A stretch of DNA of 64,000 bases from Siphonodentalium dalli (lineage: Eukaryota > Mollusca > Scaphopoda > Gadilida > Siphonodentaliidae). Below are positions 22,340 through 33,625 of this stretch, in pieces; position 1 is the first letter of the stretch, and every line of letters starts with the position of its first letter. The DNA lies in contig CP136064.1 of the NCBI GenBank assembly GCA_032622095.1, positions 124,979,605 through 125,043,604 of the forward strand, read 5' to 3'. The position numbers and the translations under genes were made by a program. The notes beneath the pieces are model-generated. The model saw only the letters and a program-made list of their open reading frames with translations, made no database searches and was not told where the DNA came from.

Positions 22340-23180
22340 TAAAGGTACTCAGTTCGATTAGATGGTCCCCATATTATCAGATAACAACAAAATTTTTAGG
22401 AATGCCGCTTCAATTATCAGAATCGATATAAATTAAAACAGATATCAGTTTAAAACGAGCGCGCCACTCTAATACATGAATCGATAAACAATACATACTG
22501 AACAAGGGACGTCGATAAACAATACATACTGAACAAGGGAGGTCGATAAACAATACATACTGAACAAGGGAGATTACTAATACATGAATCGATAAACAAT
22601 ACATACTGAACAAGGGACGTCGATAAACAATGCATACTGAACAAGGGAGATTACTAATACATGAATCGATAAACAATACATACCGAACAAGGGACGTCGA
22701 TAAACAATACATACTGAACAAGGGACGTCGATAAACAATACATACTGAACAAGGGACGTCGATAAACAATACATACTGAACAAGGGACGTCGATAAACAA
22801 CACATACTGAACAAGGGACGTCGATAAACAATACATACTGAACAAGGGACGTCGATAAACAATACATACTGAACAAGGGAGATTACTTTCAGATACCTCC
22901 TCATTTCTAATGGTCATTATTCACAAACGCCTGAACCGATTCTTAACATTCCAACGCCCATCGATCGACTTAAAGCTATATTTTCCAACTGTATTTTTCA
23001 ACAATTCTAGGATAAACTGTTCAAGTTCTTCGAAAACAGACGCTGAACACAAAAACCACAAAGAGCACCGGCCAATGCCCACAAATAATGCTAACCACTG
23101 TCAACTTTAGTACAACATTGCCCGAAACGTGTTATTTATCAACATGTTGTTCGACAACATTTTGCCTTATTATCAATGCA
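22340..23180 (+). mobile_element. Family E repeat, copy 2, split by minisatellite
   Basis: It starts TTAAAGGTACTCAGTTCGAT and GATGGTCCCCATAT like the copy at 24178. It is interrupted at 22481-22883 by a tandem array and resumes with AATAATGCTAACCACTGTCA and ACATTGCCCGAAACG to ATTTTGCC near 23170. Non-coding. Confidence 0.6.
22481..22883 (-). repeat. 31-bp minisatellite with ordered variants
   Basis: The unit CGATAAACAATACATACTGA plus ACAAGGGACGT is repeated about 12 times. Two or three units end in a longer linker (GGGAGATTACTAATACATGAAT), giving a higher-order pattern. Because 31 is not a multiple of 3, all minus frames stay open, producing long but spurious LVQYVLFID-type reading frames. 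Confidence 0.93.
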
Positions 23181-23395
23181 AATCGTAATTTGTATAGTGT
23201 TATAGAAAGCTTAACTTGGCCCATTACTAAACAAAATGTATGCAGTGATCTGTTCTGATATGTTTCGCAATCCCTTTTTATCATGCTTAATATACAAATA
23301 AAATATGTTTAAAAAAAAACTTTTTCAACAGAACAAAGCAGAATACGATGTTAAATTAGATTTTATATCGTTGTTGTAACCGGAAGTTTGGAATC

Positions 23396-24177
23396 ATGCA
23401 TGAATGCTTCTTTAAGAGTAGAGTTCTCACACGTTCTCTATTTCAGTGCATATGTAATGTGTATGGTGAACTTTCAAAATAAAACGAAATTTCTAGCGAT
23501 ATCCCAAGTAACAGCGATGTCTACACAAATACAAGATAATATTGATAATAAGGAAGGAAATGTCTTCGGGTGCACGGCGCCCCCATGTTACTTGTGTATA
23601 ACTATACTCTTGCAAGTGCACATTTCTTATGAAGCATTAGGTATATATTAACCTCTGAAGAATGTTGCAACCTAACAGATGGGCATTTCAATCTGTCCTG
23701 GCAAATATCAAATTCGACACAGCTTACGAAAACACATAAGCTGTATATCGATAGCGATAAAGATGAAATAGTTCTTGTTGCCCCGATGGTCCATAAGCTT
23801 CGGTTCAGGTTATTTTCTGGCATAGGATAGCATATAATATTTTAACAGACGAAACGAGTATTTGATTTGGACGCTAATAAAACCCGGGGACTGATTTCAA
23901 TGATCTAACAAACATGTTAGAGTAACTTACAGATGTCAGGCACGCTGTCAAATCAGAAAATTGCTTCTTCTCCAAATTTGCATAACTCGGATTCCATATC
24001 ATGAGTTTACCAGGTCTCACTTTCCAACAGTTATGGTATGGTTTAGTTTCAGACGCTATATGAGGTATGCTATGACGTTGTCAGTTTTGTTGGAGGACGA
24101 CTAAACAGCATGCACACACATCTTTAGTTTCACAACGGGATGACTTCACTTGCACAGTAAGCCATAGTAAGCAACTT
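23396..24177. other. No gene recognised
   Basis: An 87-codon plus frame (23388-23651) and a 73-codon minus frame overlap here; neither has a domain. Confidence 0.4.
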
Positions 24178-24535
24178 AAAGGTACTAAATCCGATTCGAT
24201 GGTCCCCATATCATCAGATCCCAACAACAACATTTTTTCAAATACCGCTTCAGTTATCAGAATCGAGTAATTGCCCGAAAATAATGCTAACCACAGTCAA
24301 CTATAGAATAAAATTGCCAAAAAAACTGTTATTTATCAACATTTTGTCAAACGACATTTTGCCACTTGATTTTTGAGTTATCCATCTTCATCCGCAATTT
24401 GGTCCGAGACGGTCTCATCGTCGACTGTTTACTGGGCCACTAAATATTATCGGTGGGGAAAATAATTTATTTCTAAAATCGATATACGATCATGGGTGGG
24501 TTCCTCGACTCGAATCAAATATTTTTACCCCGAAG
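24178..24535 (+). mobile_element. Family E repeat, copy 1
   Basis: It begins TTAAAGGTACTAAATCCGAT and GATGGTCCCCATATCATCAG and contains CAGTTATCAGAATCGAGTAA, TTATTTATCAACATTTTGTC and CATCTTCATCCGCAATTTGG, ending near GTTCCTCGACTCGAATC. The left end resembles those of the TTAA-flanked elements (AAAGG.ACT). No clear right inverted end was found. Confidence 0.6.
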
Positions 24536-26419
24536 CTAAGGATATAGAAATTTGCGAGCGTTAATTCGGATTATGCATCTTTAATACGTACCTGTTCACT
24601 AATCAGGTTACATCCCTGTTCGAGGATAATACATTACGGGGAGTCGAACCACATTCGCAGCCCTATCCGATTTGATACCGTCTCAAACATTTCCTGAACC
24701 AATTGTTCACATTATAATAATTATACGTACTTGCAATCGACGTCGCACACCTCGAATTGCTTTCAAAATATTACGATAAATAGGATAACAGTAATACTAT
24801 GTCATCAAGAACCATTAATATCTATACACCGCGCGTAAATATACTCTCTTCATCTTGGGTGATATTTTGACTTCTTGTTGCGAACAAAGTCAAAACCAGA
24901 TAAAACCAAATACGACACCAGACAACAACACAAATAAAAAAAAACGTCGAATAATGTGGATATAGAAAACCTAACAATAGCATTGTATCAAATCGAGTAG
25001 GTGACTAGGGTACGTTTCCGAACAGCCGTGAGGTGTGCTCTTTTATAAAGAACAAGTTAACATGAACGCTCTTTATAATTGCGTTCAATACAACCCCGGG
25101 CACCAGCTAATCTTGTTATGTCATGCCATCTCAAACCACGTGACTCGTAATGTTGAGGCCTGAACTTTACAAGATGGAACTGAGTTGATTAATTTTCCCA
25201 CACTCACAGAAGTTACAGTTTCGCACAAATGGAAATCGAAAAGGCTTGATGCCACGGAACTGCATTGATTATAAAATATATTTTATTAGGCACTAGTTGA
25301 ATCCTTATGGAAATCACCAAAAAAAAACCCCAGAAGACTAATATTGTAATCTAGTACACTCACTGGTTCATCAGTTCGATTAGATTCATTTTGGTCGGTA
25401 TAGAACATGGATTGTTTTTTCATTTCAGGAAGTGCTGTTTTAAGGAAGTGTATATACGTACAAATTGGTTTAAAGATACGGGCGGCGTTGGCGGTGGGTA
25501 TGATGTTAAAATATTCACCTCCGTCAAAAACCGCCATAAACAGAAAGAATAGTAAAATATAGACAGACTTTGTTCTTATACCAATCATAAATATGGCATA
25601 AACAGTATGTTATTGACATTTTTCCCCCTCTGGTATGTAAACAAAAGCAAAAAACGTTACGTTTCTTGGCTTTTGTTTAGATCCGGATATTGTAAACATA
25701 AAGAGCGTTATTTGTTACTGTGTTTCTGATATGGAAATATACTAAAGAGCGTTTATATAATTTGTGTGTGATTAACCAATAGAATTGCGTTGTGTTATGT
25801 AAACAGAAGCACAACTTCTGTAACACGAGCAGGCTCTTGTTTACGTACACCATCGTACGTACGTCTTGACGACAACATACTATTTACGCGCTGATTATGT
25901 TTGGCATATGAACAAAACTATATATATTTTAATATTCCTTCTGTTGATGGCGATTTGAACAAATATGAATATTTCTGCAACGAACACCGCCCGTGCCTTT
26001 AATACCATATTTTCCTGCAAAATAACCCAAGACTTGGCTTTTCGATGAATCCATGAATTTGAATATGTAGCGTCAACTCTGTAAGACTAAATTTCTGAAA
26101 CATCAATATTGACATTATAGTCATCTGCGCTGCACCTTAATCATGGTAACTGTTTGCTTTCAATCAGTTTGAACGCAGAACTTCATTCCATGGATCAATA
26201 TATAGGTCAATAAATACATGACATACATATCGGATTATGTGTGAAAATAATTTGGAAGTTGCACGTTATGGTCTGGACAAACAAACGTTTCCACACCATG
26301 TGGTAATACAGAGCGTTCGCCAGTTAATTTATCCTGATTTGGTAACAATGAAGATAATCCATATGTCATATGTGAAATACTTGCATACTGACGAGTCTAT
26401 TTTTCATATGGCATTAAAG
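24536..26419. other. No gene recognised
   Basis: The CCCTATCCGATTTGATACC motif lies at 24661-24680, a further instance of the recurring word. A 100-codon minus frame (25286-25588) carries a hydrophobic N-terminal stretch, but I recognise no family. The 90-codon frame at 26237-26509 runs into the next element and is probably chance. Confidence 0.4.
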
Positions 26420-26732
26420 GGGAAATGTACACTAAATCCGGCCATTTGTGAGACCATCTCCGTTTATACTCAACAGATTAGTGCAAAAATACACCCATGT
26501 TCTATATGAACGATGCAAACAACATGGTAATTATAATGATAATAAATGTGTTACTCCAGTCATTTATTCATTTTCATTATAATTACATGTACCATGTTGT
26601 TTGTATCGTTCATAGAGCACATGATTGTATTTAGCACTAATCCATGGCTCAAATTCATTCATTTGTTGCGTATTTATGTATAAAAGTATAAAAGGAGATG
26701 GTCCCATAAATGGCCGGATTTAGTGTACAGTC
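26420..26732. mobile_element. Foldback MITE with ~140-bp arms
   Basis: TGTACACTAAATCCGGCCAT, GACCATCTCC and GTTTATAC on the left pair with GTATAAAAGGAGATGGTCCC and GGCCGGATTTAGTGTACA on the right. The inner arms (GAACGATGCAAACAACATGG and its complement at about 26590-26615) also pair. Most of the element can fold on itself. The left end lies next to TTAAAGGGGAAA, again like the TTAA-flanked families. Confidence 0.75.
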
Positions 26733-27702
26733 CATCTCATTTATGTACGAAAAATCTAAACTGTCGTAATATTGCTGTGATTTCGATCATTATTGTGTCA
26801 GATTATATAGGCCAACATTGTGAATATAGGTATTTAATCGAACTACAGTATTATACTTCCAAATTAGGTATACGCATATTTTGAGGTTCAAATATATTCC
26901 TTTAACCTTAAATACTGCTGGTTCCTTTAAAGATGCCCTTCCCGGTTTGACACCACAAAACTACCATATGTATACGTTTTATATCCAGAAACTAGTTAGA
27001 TCAAACACATCCATGAGTGGATTAATAATAGGCTTTGATTACATGCCAGATATCATCTTTCAAAAGGAGAAGTTCGAACACAGTTTGAATTGCTGTCAGG
27101 CTAGCAGAAAGAACAGCGAGCACCGTTTGTAAAGAGCGTCCATTATTACGCGTCGCCAAAAACGCAGCAGATAATACAGATCGTATTCATTTATGAGGTT
27201 TGTGATCTTTGTCGTGTATGACTTGTGGGTGAATGGGTGGATTTTTTTGACTTTTTGTTTCAGGAAAACCTGAAAAGTGGATATTTTGCCAAATTTGCAT
27301 GGTGTGAAATCGGACCGGACATATTCAAATATTTATGTCACTTCCATCCATGTTGTTACGTTCATTGGAATCATCAATATAAAGATGCATAATTATCTCA
27401 TGTAAAAGCCAGAACATAATACTCACCTAATGTCAGCAATAATCCAACAGAAAGTATGTTGTATGCACACAATGTCAACGACAGTCACAACTGGGTTGAT
27501 ATTTCATCGTAACAAAAGATTCCATCTCACGAGTGATAGTTGATATGTGTTCGGTACGCCGAGAACAACGTCCCATCAGAGCCATCGTAATACTATCAGG
27601 AAACAACTAACCGGTTCGACGGAATCTAACAGTATTTCCTTAGTCTAAGTCTCTAAGCCTCATTTATTACCAACGGTGTCATAATTACTTTGATAAATCT
27701 CG
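26733..27702. other. No gene recognised
   Basis: GATGCCCTTCCCGGTTTGAC at 26933 is a fourth instance of the recurring TCCGATTTGACACCA-type motif. An 83-codon frame spans it. Nothing else stands out. Confidence 0.35.
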
Positions 27703-28101
27703 TTAACTGCAGTATACACATCCCGTGGACTGCGAAACTCTTGCAGAAATTGCCGCCTGTGGGTCGAGTAACTCGATTAAGTCTTCGGTTATCGGGAAGT
27801 ATACTGACATTACGCACAACGCCTCGCAGGAGACTGCTTCGATAGATTGAGCACCTCGATAGTTTGAACGTCGCGTTGGTCTATAGAGGAAAGTGTTCGA
27901 TACTGCGTTCAACAAGGTGCATTGTGCAATAAACCGCCCACTTTTGTGACTGCCTGATGTAATCTTGATTACATCAAATGTTTCATTTTTTTCCCATGGC
28001 CACAGAGGCTGTATCGCTAGAAAAGATCTTGTGAGTTGTCCGCGGACTGGGAGCCTATATATGCCTGTGCCAAAATGAGGTATAACATGGGCATCTGTCA
28101 A
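27703..28101 (-). CDS. Unrecognised 132-codon open frame
   Basis: An open frame starting MTDAHVIPHFGTGIYRLPVR and ending CVYCS, in sequence somewhat richer in G+C than its surroundings. I recognise no domain, signal or transmembrane segment. No splice sites or neighbouring exons give support. At this base composition one or two frames of this length are expected by chance in 64 kb, so I list it only as a candidate. Confidence 0.15.
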   Translation of the reverse strand: MTDAHVIPHFGTGIYRLPVRGQLTRSFLAIQPLWPWEKNETFDVIKITSGSHKSGRFIAQCTLLNAVSNTFLYRPTRRSNYRGAQSIEAVSCEALCVMSVYFPITEDLIELLDPQAAISARVSQSTGCVYCS

Positions 28102-29986
28102 TTGTCAATATTTGCAGTATGAAAGGGTGAGTAGGGTAACGGCTATAGGAATCGGGGAGCTAAATGTGCTCCAGAGTCGGGGACCAAGTGCAACATGGAA
28201 TGCTAGAGGTGAAGGTAACTGAAGAATGGCCTTCACCTGATACATGTGACACGTTATTAAAGGATGAAATCTTGTTTATTTCATGTGTACATCATATCTA
28301 AATAATTTAAACTGGTGAGTTAATGGAGGAAATTAATTTAACTAGCTGCTGTAGTTATGGGTTTTTCCAGGTAAAATTTGGCTGCGGGATAGCCCTGTTG
28401 TATTCTTGGGGATTTATTTTAAAAAGTAAACGCATGACCTATGATTTTTCTTGCATTTTCGTGATCAGCTGGTGTCAATCTAGCTGAGTAAACATAACTG
28501 GAGTGGCCTGCAGAATTAAGTGAATTTGGCTGAAAAGTTAACAGTTAACGAAATGTAGTAATCATATGCATAGTGTACGAATTTGCCAATGTCTCCCACT
28601 AGATTTTTTTTGCATATGAACATGATAACGTACAATAATATTTACTTTAACTTACTTCTTAATTTACTTTACTTCACGTCATTACAGGCAACTCATGAGA
28701 ATCATTCACTAAGGTAACTGTTATAAGTGCATACCACATACCACAAATTTATCGTGAAAATAAATGAGCTCACCCCCCCCCCCACCCCCAACCACCCACC
28801 CAATCCATTCTTTATATTTCGGATTGAAATTTCTGATTGACATTATCATGCTAACACATGGATAGTGTGTCAATATATACTTTATGGATAATTGACTATA
28901 TGTTGTTGTGTCTTCAAGTTAATATGTAAATAAAGTTATTTAAAAAAATAATAATAATAAAATTGTACCACATTACAAGGGTGGCATTTCCACGGGAACA
29001 GACTATTGACCAATCAGGACGAGATTTGCAAGCATTCTGGGGCAAGACAAGACCGTATTACAAATGTACATATTGCTAATATTTATATCGCCGCAGGAAA
29101 ACTGTAAATGGGTTTTCTGATGTACCACGCGTAGACAACTTAATGACTCGTTGCAGCAACTAAATCCGTATGCGACATACAATAAACTTTAATTTGAAGT
29201 ATAGAAACATTTGTTCGACGGTAGTATATATCACACGAAGGCGTTTCGAGAATTATCACACGGACCAATCTCGTCGAGTGCGAAAGAACAGAAGCAAGGT
29301 CACTGTCACCTGGGGCCTATACTATAGAACAATTTTTGTAATATCAGCGTTAATTTGTGATTTACTAATTTTGTAATACATATTTTGTGTTATATAGTAT
29401 TCGACTGTATTTCTATCAGTGTATTTCTTTCATTGTAGATTGAAACTCAACATATGCCCAAAACTCTTTATATGCAAATTACATTGACATGTAATGACTT
29501 ATAATCTTTTTGGCGAACCATCTATTTATCGGGATTCACTTGACCGGAAAATCTTTGCATTTTGTGGAGAAAAAGGGGGCCTGAAAGTTTCATCTGTTCA
29601 TGTTTTCGTAGTACTCGAACGCTACAGCTTTGTAATATGTAAAAATTCGCAATACGGAATGATAAAGTACTGGCTAAGCGGGTTCTATAGTACAGCAATA
29701 ATACCATTTTTGTGAAAATTCATTATTAGATTACAAATGCACAGGCTACATTATTGATTTTTCACGACGATTATCCGTGCGGAAAATGGTGAGTGCTATT
29801 AGCTGGGTACATGTTCTTTGTAATGCGGTCACGGAATCTCAATTGTTAACCCATTGAGATGGTTTACGCTCAATGGATTTGAAAGGAGATAGCCATGTCA
29901 GCGGCCTAGATTTTAATTATGAATGGAATTAAAGAGTTACAGTTGTCGGGCTTGGGCTCAAAACGTATATATATAAACGATCTTTT
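28102..29986. other. No gene recognised; poly-C and poly-A-like tails
   Basis: A C-rich run CACCCCCCCCCCCACCCCCA lies near 28771-28790. AATAAAGTTATTTAAAAAAAT followed by AATAATAATAATAAA at 28929-28962 looks like a polyadenylated retrotransposon end, but no coding relic precedes it. Frames of 60-73 codons at 29170-29715 have no domains. Confidence 0.4.
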
Positions 29987-30541
29987 GTAAGTAAGTAAAT
30001 ATTTTATTATGGCATATCATCATAAAATGTGTTACACATATATAATTAAATAATAAACAATAATATGTCATATGGTGGTGGCATGACCACATGGTCGTCT
30101 TCCTGCCGCCACCATTTGGAAACGGAAAATATGGACAAAAATATGGAAGATATACAAATTTATACAAAATTGGCATTTGTGCAAAATTGACATACTGGGT
30201 GGGGTTCAAACCATATAATATAATGAAATATTAATGACACGATGCTTTGTGTGTGTCTGCGTTGTTACCAATTTGATTATTTGATTAAAAAATTTAATCT
30301 TTAGCTATAAAGTTCAGAAATAAAACTGTTCAAACTAGACAATGTTCTAATTTGTTTGCACCAAATAGTTAATATTTGCACTGAATATAGGCACTCAACA
30401 ACACAGAAGATTGAAAAAAACAAAACAAACAAACATCTACATGCATATATACACATAAGCGCATACATACATGCATTTACATATATATTCATCAGGCACA
30501 TCTTCTCATTTTTTTAAATTCATTTTACTAATGAGAGAAGG

Positions 30542-33094
30542 TCATTTTATAGTTATAAATTCTTTCCTTATTGGAAGTTCAATTCCAAAAGTTAGAGTTA
30601 ATTCTATCTTTTTAGTACAATCTGGACAAAACTTGTTTTTGCACTTAATATTCGAAGAATAATTGTCAATAATAGATTTGGTAAATTTGTTCTTAAAGCC
30701 TGGCTTCGATTGGATATTCTGTAGAGTAACATCAAGAGTGTTCCAAATTTTTGGAAATACATGGAGGGGTAGTTTTTCAGTGAATTTAATGCGAGCCCTT
30801 GTTTCCTGTATTTTTACTGAGGACCTAGTACTCATACTCGGATGTTTATATATTCTAAAACTATTAACAAATGATTTGGAAAAATTTACATATTTCCAGT
30901 CGTGCATAAATAGACATATCCGATGCATATACTCATCCTGCAGCTTCAAAATGTTATTAGATTTAAATAATGGTTCGGTGTGACTATTGTAGCGTTTTTT
31001 ATTAATAGCTCGAATTGCCTTTTTCTGTAGTAAAATAACTTGATTTTGAGTGCTCGAATTTCCCCATAACTCAATTCCATAAAGAATATGAGAATGTACT
31101 AAGGTAAGATATAGCATTCTAAGACAATCGAAAGAAAGGAAATTTTTTACTCGATTTATAGCATAAAGAGAATTAGACATTTTCGCACAAACAGCTTTCA
31201 CATGGTATTCAAATGTCAGATGTTCATCTATGTGAATACCTAAAAATTTGAAAGATTTTTCTTGACAATCGGATCCTATCCTTTCAATCGGCTGTTTATT
31301 TATATTCAACATTCTATTTGCAACTAAATACGGGCCATTTATTGGTTGTATCACCATATATTTAGTCTTATTTGTATTTAATGATAGTTTGTTTGCTCTA
31401 CACCAAGTACTCAATTTTTCAAGCTCTTTGTTGAAGTAGTCATACAAATAATCAAGGTTGTGATGTGAAGAATACACCGGTGTGTCATCAGCAAAGGATA
31501 AAAGTGATAGGTTATTAGATCTGTGCATATCATTAACATAGACAAAAAAAAGAATCGGACCTGCAACATATCCCTGGGGGACTCCACATGTAATTGGAAG
31601 TTTAGAAGAAACAATACCTTCCAGTTCCACACATTGGTATCTATTTGTCAGATAATTTCTAAACCACTCATTGGCTTTGCCTCTTATTCCATAAGAATCA
31701 AGTTTATTTAGCAAAATTTCATGATTTACCGTGTCAAAGGCTTTGGAAAAATCAATAAATACAGATAGCGTACAATCTTTATCCTTCTTATCATTATTCA
31801 AACCCACATCATAGAGTAGCTTCAAAATTGGATGAATTGTTGAATGATCTTTTCTAAACCCATATTGATTATGATAGAGAGTATCATGTTTATTTAAAAA
31901 AACAACTAGTCTGTGACATACAATTTTTTTTAAGATTTTAGAAAAAATGGGCAGAATACTTATTGAGCGATAATTTCCCATTATCTTTTGGTCGCCTGAT
32001 TTGAAGAGGGGTATAACTTTTGCTATCTTCATGTCTTCTGGAATAATTCCTGTTTCCATTGAGAGATTGAAAATATGACATAAGGGTTGTGAAATTTCCG
32101 AGATAACTTTCTTCACAATGAAAGAGCTAAGACCATCTTTGTCAATGCTGTGCTTCCCGTTACTTAAGGAAACCGTTGAATGAATTTCTTCCGGTGTAGT
32201 GGGATGAAAAAAGATTGTTTCACTACAAGGTGTAGGTAAGTATGAAGAGTATTTGTTACAAGTTTGTGATATTTTCTCAGCCGCAGTAGCGCCAATGGTA
32301 GAACAATATTCATTAAAGGCGTCAGCAGCTTCTTTCCTATTTCTACTTTCGACACCCCCAATAATGAATGACATGGGATATTCTAATTTTTTAGATCTTT
32401 GTTGCATTATCTCACCAATCAGTTTCCATGTTTTTTTCATATTATGTTTATATTCATTTATCATATTTTTATAGTACAAGGTCTTACTTGCTCGTTTTAT
32501 TTTATTAAAAAGTCTACAAAATTCTTTGTATTCTGTAATATTACTTTCGGAAGGGTTCTTAAGCTTTCTGGTAAAAAGTTTAGCTTTATGTTCAGATGAA
32601 ATCATCATTCCCTTGGTAATCCATGGTTTCTGTTTGGTGGATTTTGATCGTGATCGTTTTAATGGAAAAGCTATTTCAAAGGCATTTAAATAAATTTCCA
32701 TAAATGATTTATATGACTCCTGTGGACACGTTCGTCCTACAACACTATTATAATTAGCCGTTCCTAGTAGTCGTTTAAAACATGATATATTTTCATCATT
32801 ATAGCTCCGCCGGTATTCTATTTTAGCTTTTGGGCTAGATTTATTTTTGTGACTCTTATAACAGAGGAAAGTACCGAAGTGGTCAGATATCTCACTTAGT
32901 ATAATACCCGTTTCATAATCAATAGTTGGATCATTTATTAAAATCTGATCTATCAGAGTAGCAGTGAAGTCTGACACTCTAGTTGGTTTTGTTATTGTTG
33001 GGAGGAAACTAGAGGCAAAGACATAATTTAGAAAATTGTTAGTTTTATCATGTCTACCGTATTTCAATAAGTCAATGTTGAAATCTCCCATCAA
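30542..33094 (-). CDS. LINE polyprotein: endonuclease C-terminus and reverse transcriptase
   Basis: An uninterrupted frame of about 850 codons. It starts inside the endonuclease at MGDFNIDLL; DQIL and SEISDHF (about residues 50-72) are the last endonuclease motifs, with Asp and His of SDH catalytic in this family. The reverse transcriptase follows: AKVIPLFKSGD (about residue 360), VFIDFSKAFDTVNHE near residue 444 with the first catalytic Asp, GVPQGYVAGPILFFVYVNDM near 500, and SFADDTPVY near 532 with the catalytic Asp pair. Then come NTNKTKYMVI and FKFLGIHID, followed by the usual LILYGIELWG-like region and a short cysteine motif, CKNKFCPDCTKK. It copies its RNA at a nicked chromosomal target. 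It is in the same frame as 33122-33625 with only a stop between, so the true protein would be about 1030 residues. Confidence 0.9.
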   Translation of the reverse strand: MMGDFNIDLLKYGRHDKTNNFLNYVFASSFLPTITKPTRVSDFTATLIDQILINDPTIDYETGIILSEISDHFGTFLCYKSHKNKSSPKAKIEYRRSYNDENISCFKRLLGTANYNSVVGRTCPQESYKSFMEIYLNAFEIAFPLKRSRSKSTKQKPWITKGMMISSEHKAKLFTRKLKNPSESNITEYKEFCRLFNKIKRASKTLYYKNMINEYKHNMKKTWKLIGEIMQQRSKKLEYPMSFIIGGVESRNRKEAADAFNEYCSTIGATAAEKISQTCNKYSSYLPTPCSETIFFHPTTPEEIHSTVSLSNGKHSIDKDGLSSFIVKKVISEISQPLCHIFNLSMETGIIPEDMKIAKVIPLFKSGDQKIMGNYRSISILPIFSKILKKIVCHRLVVFLNKHDTLYHNQYGFRKDHSTIHPILKLLYDVGLNNDKKDKDCTLSVFIDFSKAFDTVNHEILLNKLDSYGIRGKANEWFRNYLTNRYQCVELEGIVSSKLPITCGVPQGYVAGPILFFVYVNDMHRSNNLSLLSFADDTPVYSSHHNLDYLYDYFNKELEKLSTWCRANKLSLNTNKTKYMVIQPINGPYLVANRMLNINKQPIERIGSDCQEKSFKFLGIHIDEHLTFEYHVKAVCAKMSNSLYAINRVKNFLSFDCLRMLYLTLVHSHILYGIELWGNSSTQNQVILLQKKAIRAINKKRYNSHTEPLFKSNNILKLQDEYMHRICLFMHDWKYVNFSKSFVNSFRIYKHPSMSTRSSVKIQETRARIKFTEKLPLHVFPKIWNTLDVTLQNIQSKPGFKNKFTKSIIDNYSSNIKCKNKFCPDCTKKIELTLTFGIELPIRKEFITIK

Positions 33095-33121
33095 AACTAT
33101 TTTTTTATGTTCTCTATTGGT

Positions 33122-33625
33122 TTAGTCCATTTTCTCATTCATAAGGTTGATAAATTTATCTAGGTCCGCTTTTGGTGCTGTATTAGGCCTATAAATTGTT
33201 CCAATTATATACGTTTTATTTTTATTTGTCAACACTTCAACAAAAAGTGACTCAAATACATGAGGAATAAATGTTGTTAAATCTTCTCTGATTTTATAAG
33301 ATAAGTCTTTTCGAATGTACATGCCAACACCGCCATGACAGTCATCTTCATCCGGACGGCACCGTTTTATTAATGGATGGTATCCATTAAGTGGAAAATA
33401 AATACTATCCGGAGTCCTGAAGATTTCAGTTAGGCCAATAACTCCAAATTTTGATTTATTATTTTGTAATTCAAACATTAGAGTATTAAAATCATCCCAG
33501 TGCGAATTAAGACTTTGACAGTTCAGGTGAAAAACAGATAGACAGTCATCACTTGTAGATACGTTATCATGAAACGAATTTGGAGAAAAGTACTGACAAT
33601 TGGGTATTTGTAAGATATTCGCCAA
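33122..33625 (-). pseudogene. LINE polyprotein N-terminal part (endonuclease), ends at in-frame stop
   Basis: 167 codons with endonuclease/exonuclease/phosphatase-fold motifs: LSVFHLNCQSL near residue 29, GLTEI near 64 (the catalytic Glu), GGVGMYIRKDL near 98, FESLFVEV near 124 and IIGTIYRPN near 139. The frame ends at TAA (33122-33124) after NEKMD, and the very next codons (TNREHKKIVL) lead in frame into MGDFN of the following segment. So a single nonsense change separates two otherwise open halves. The upstream GELDFGEYLTNTQ peptide is in another frame, suggesting either a different true start or one frameshift near 33600. Confidence 0.85.

Larger units (their letters stand above)
21288..23395 (-). 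mobile_element. TTAA-type MITE copy 2, shattered by nested insertions
   Basis: Inverted relative to 1639-2220. Its pieces are 21288-21525 (from GGGATACTGTACTC through CAAATTGTCGTTGTCAAGTA), about 21895-21945 (GTCACTAGTCAGTGAGTGCA), about 22195-22340 (CACGATCGTGTGTG to TTATATCAAATTATTA) and a possible remnant at about 23350-23395 (ATATCGTTGTTGTAACCGGA). Between them lie family D and family E elements and a minisatellite. Confidence 0.6.

Noticed and set aside
22410-22917. Overlapping minus-strand frames of 64-164 codons with LVQYVLFID repeats
   Set aside because: They are translations of the 31-bp minisatellite; the unit length not divisible by three keeps every frame open.
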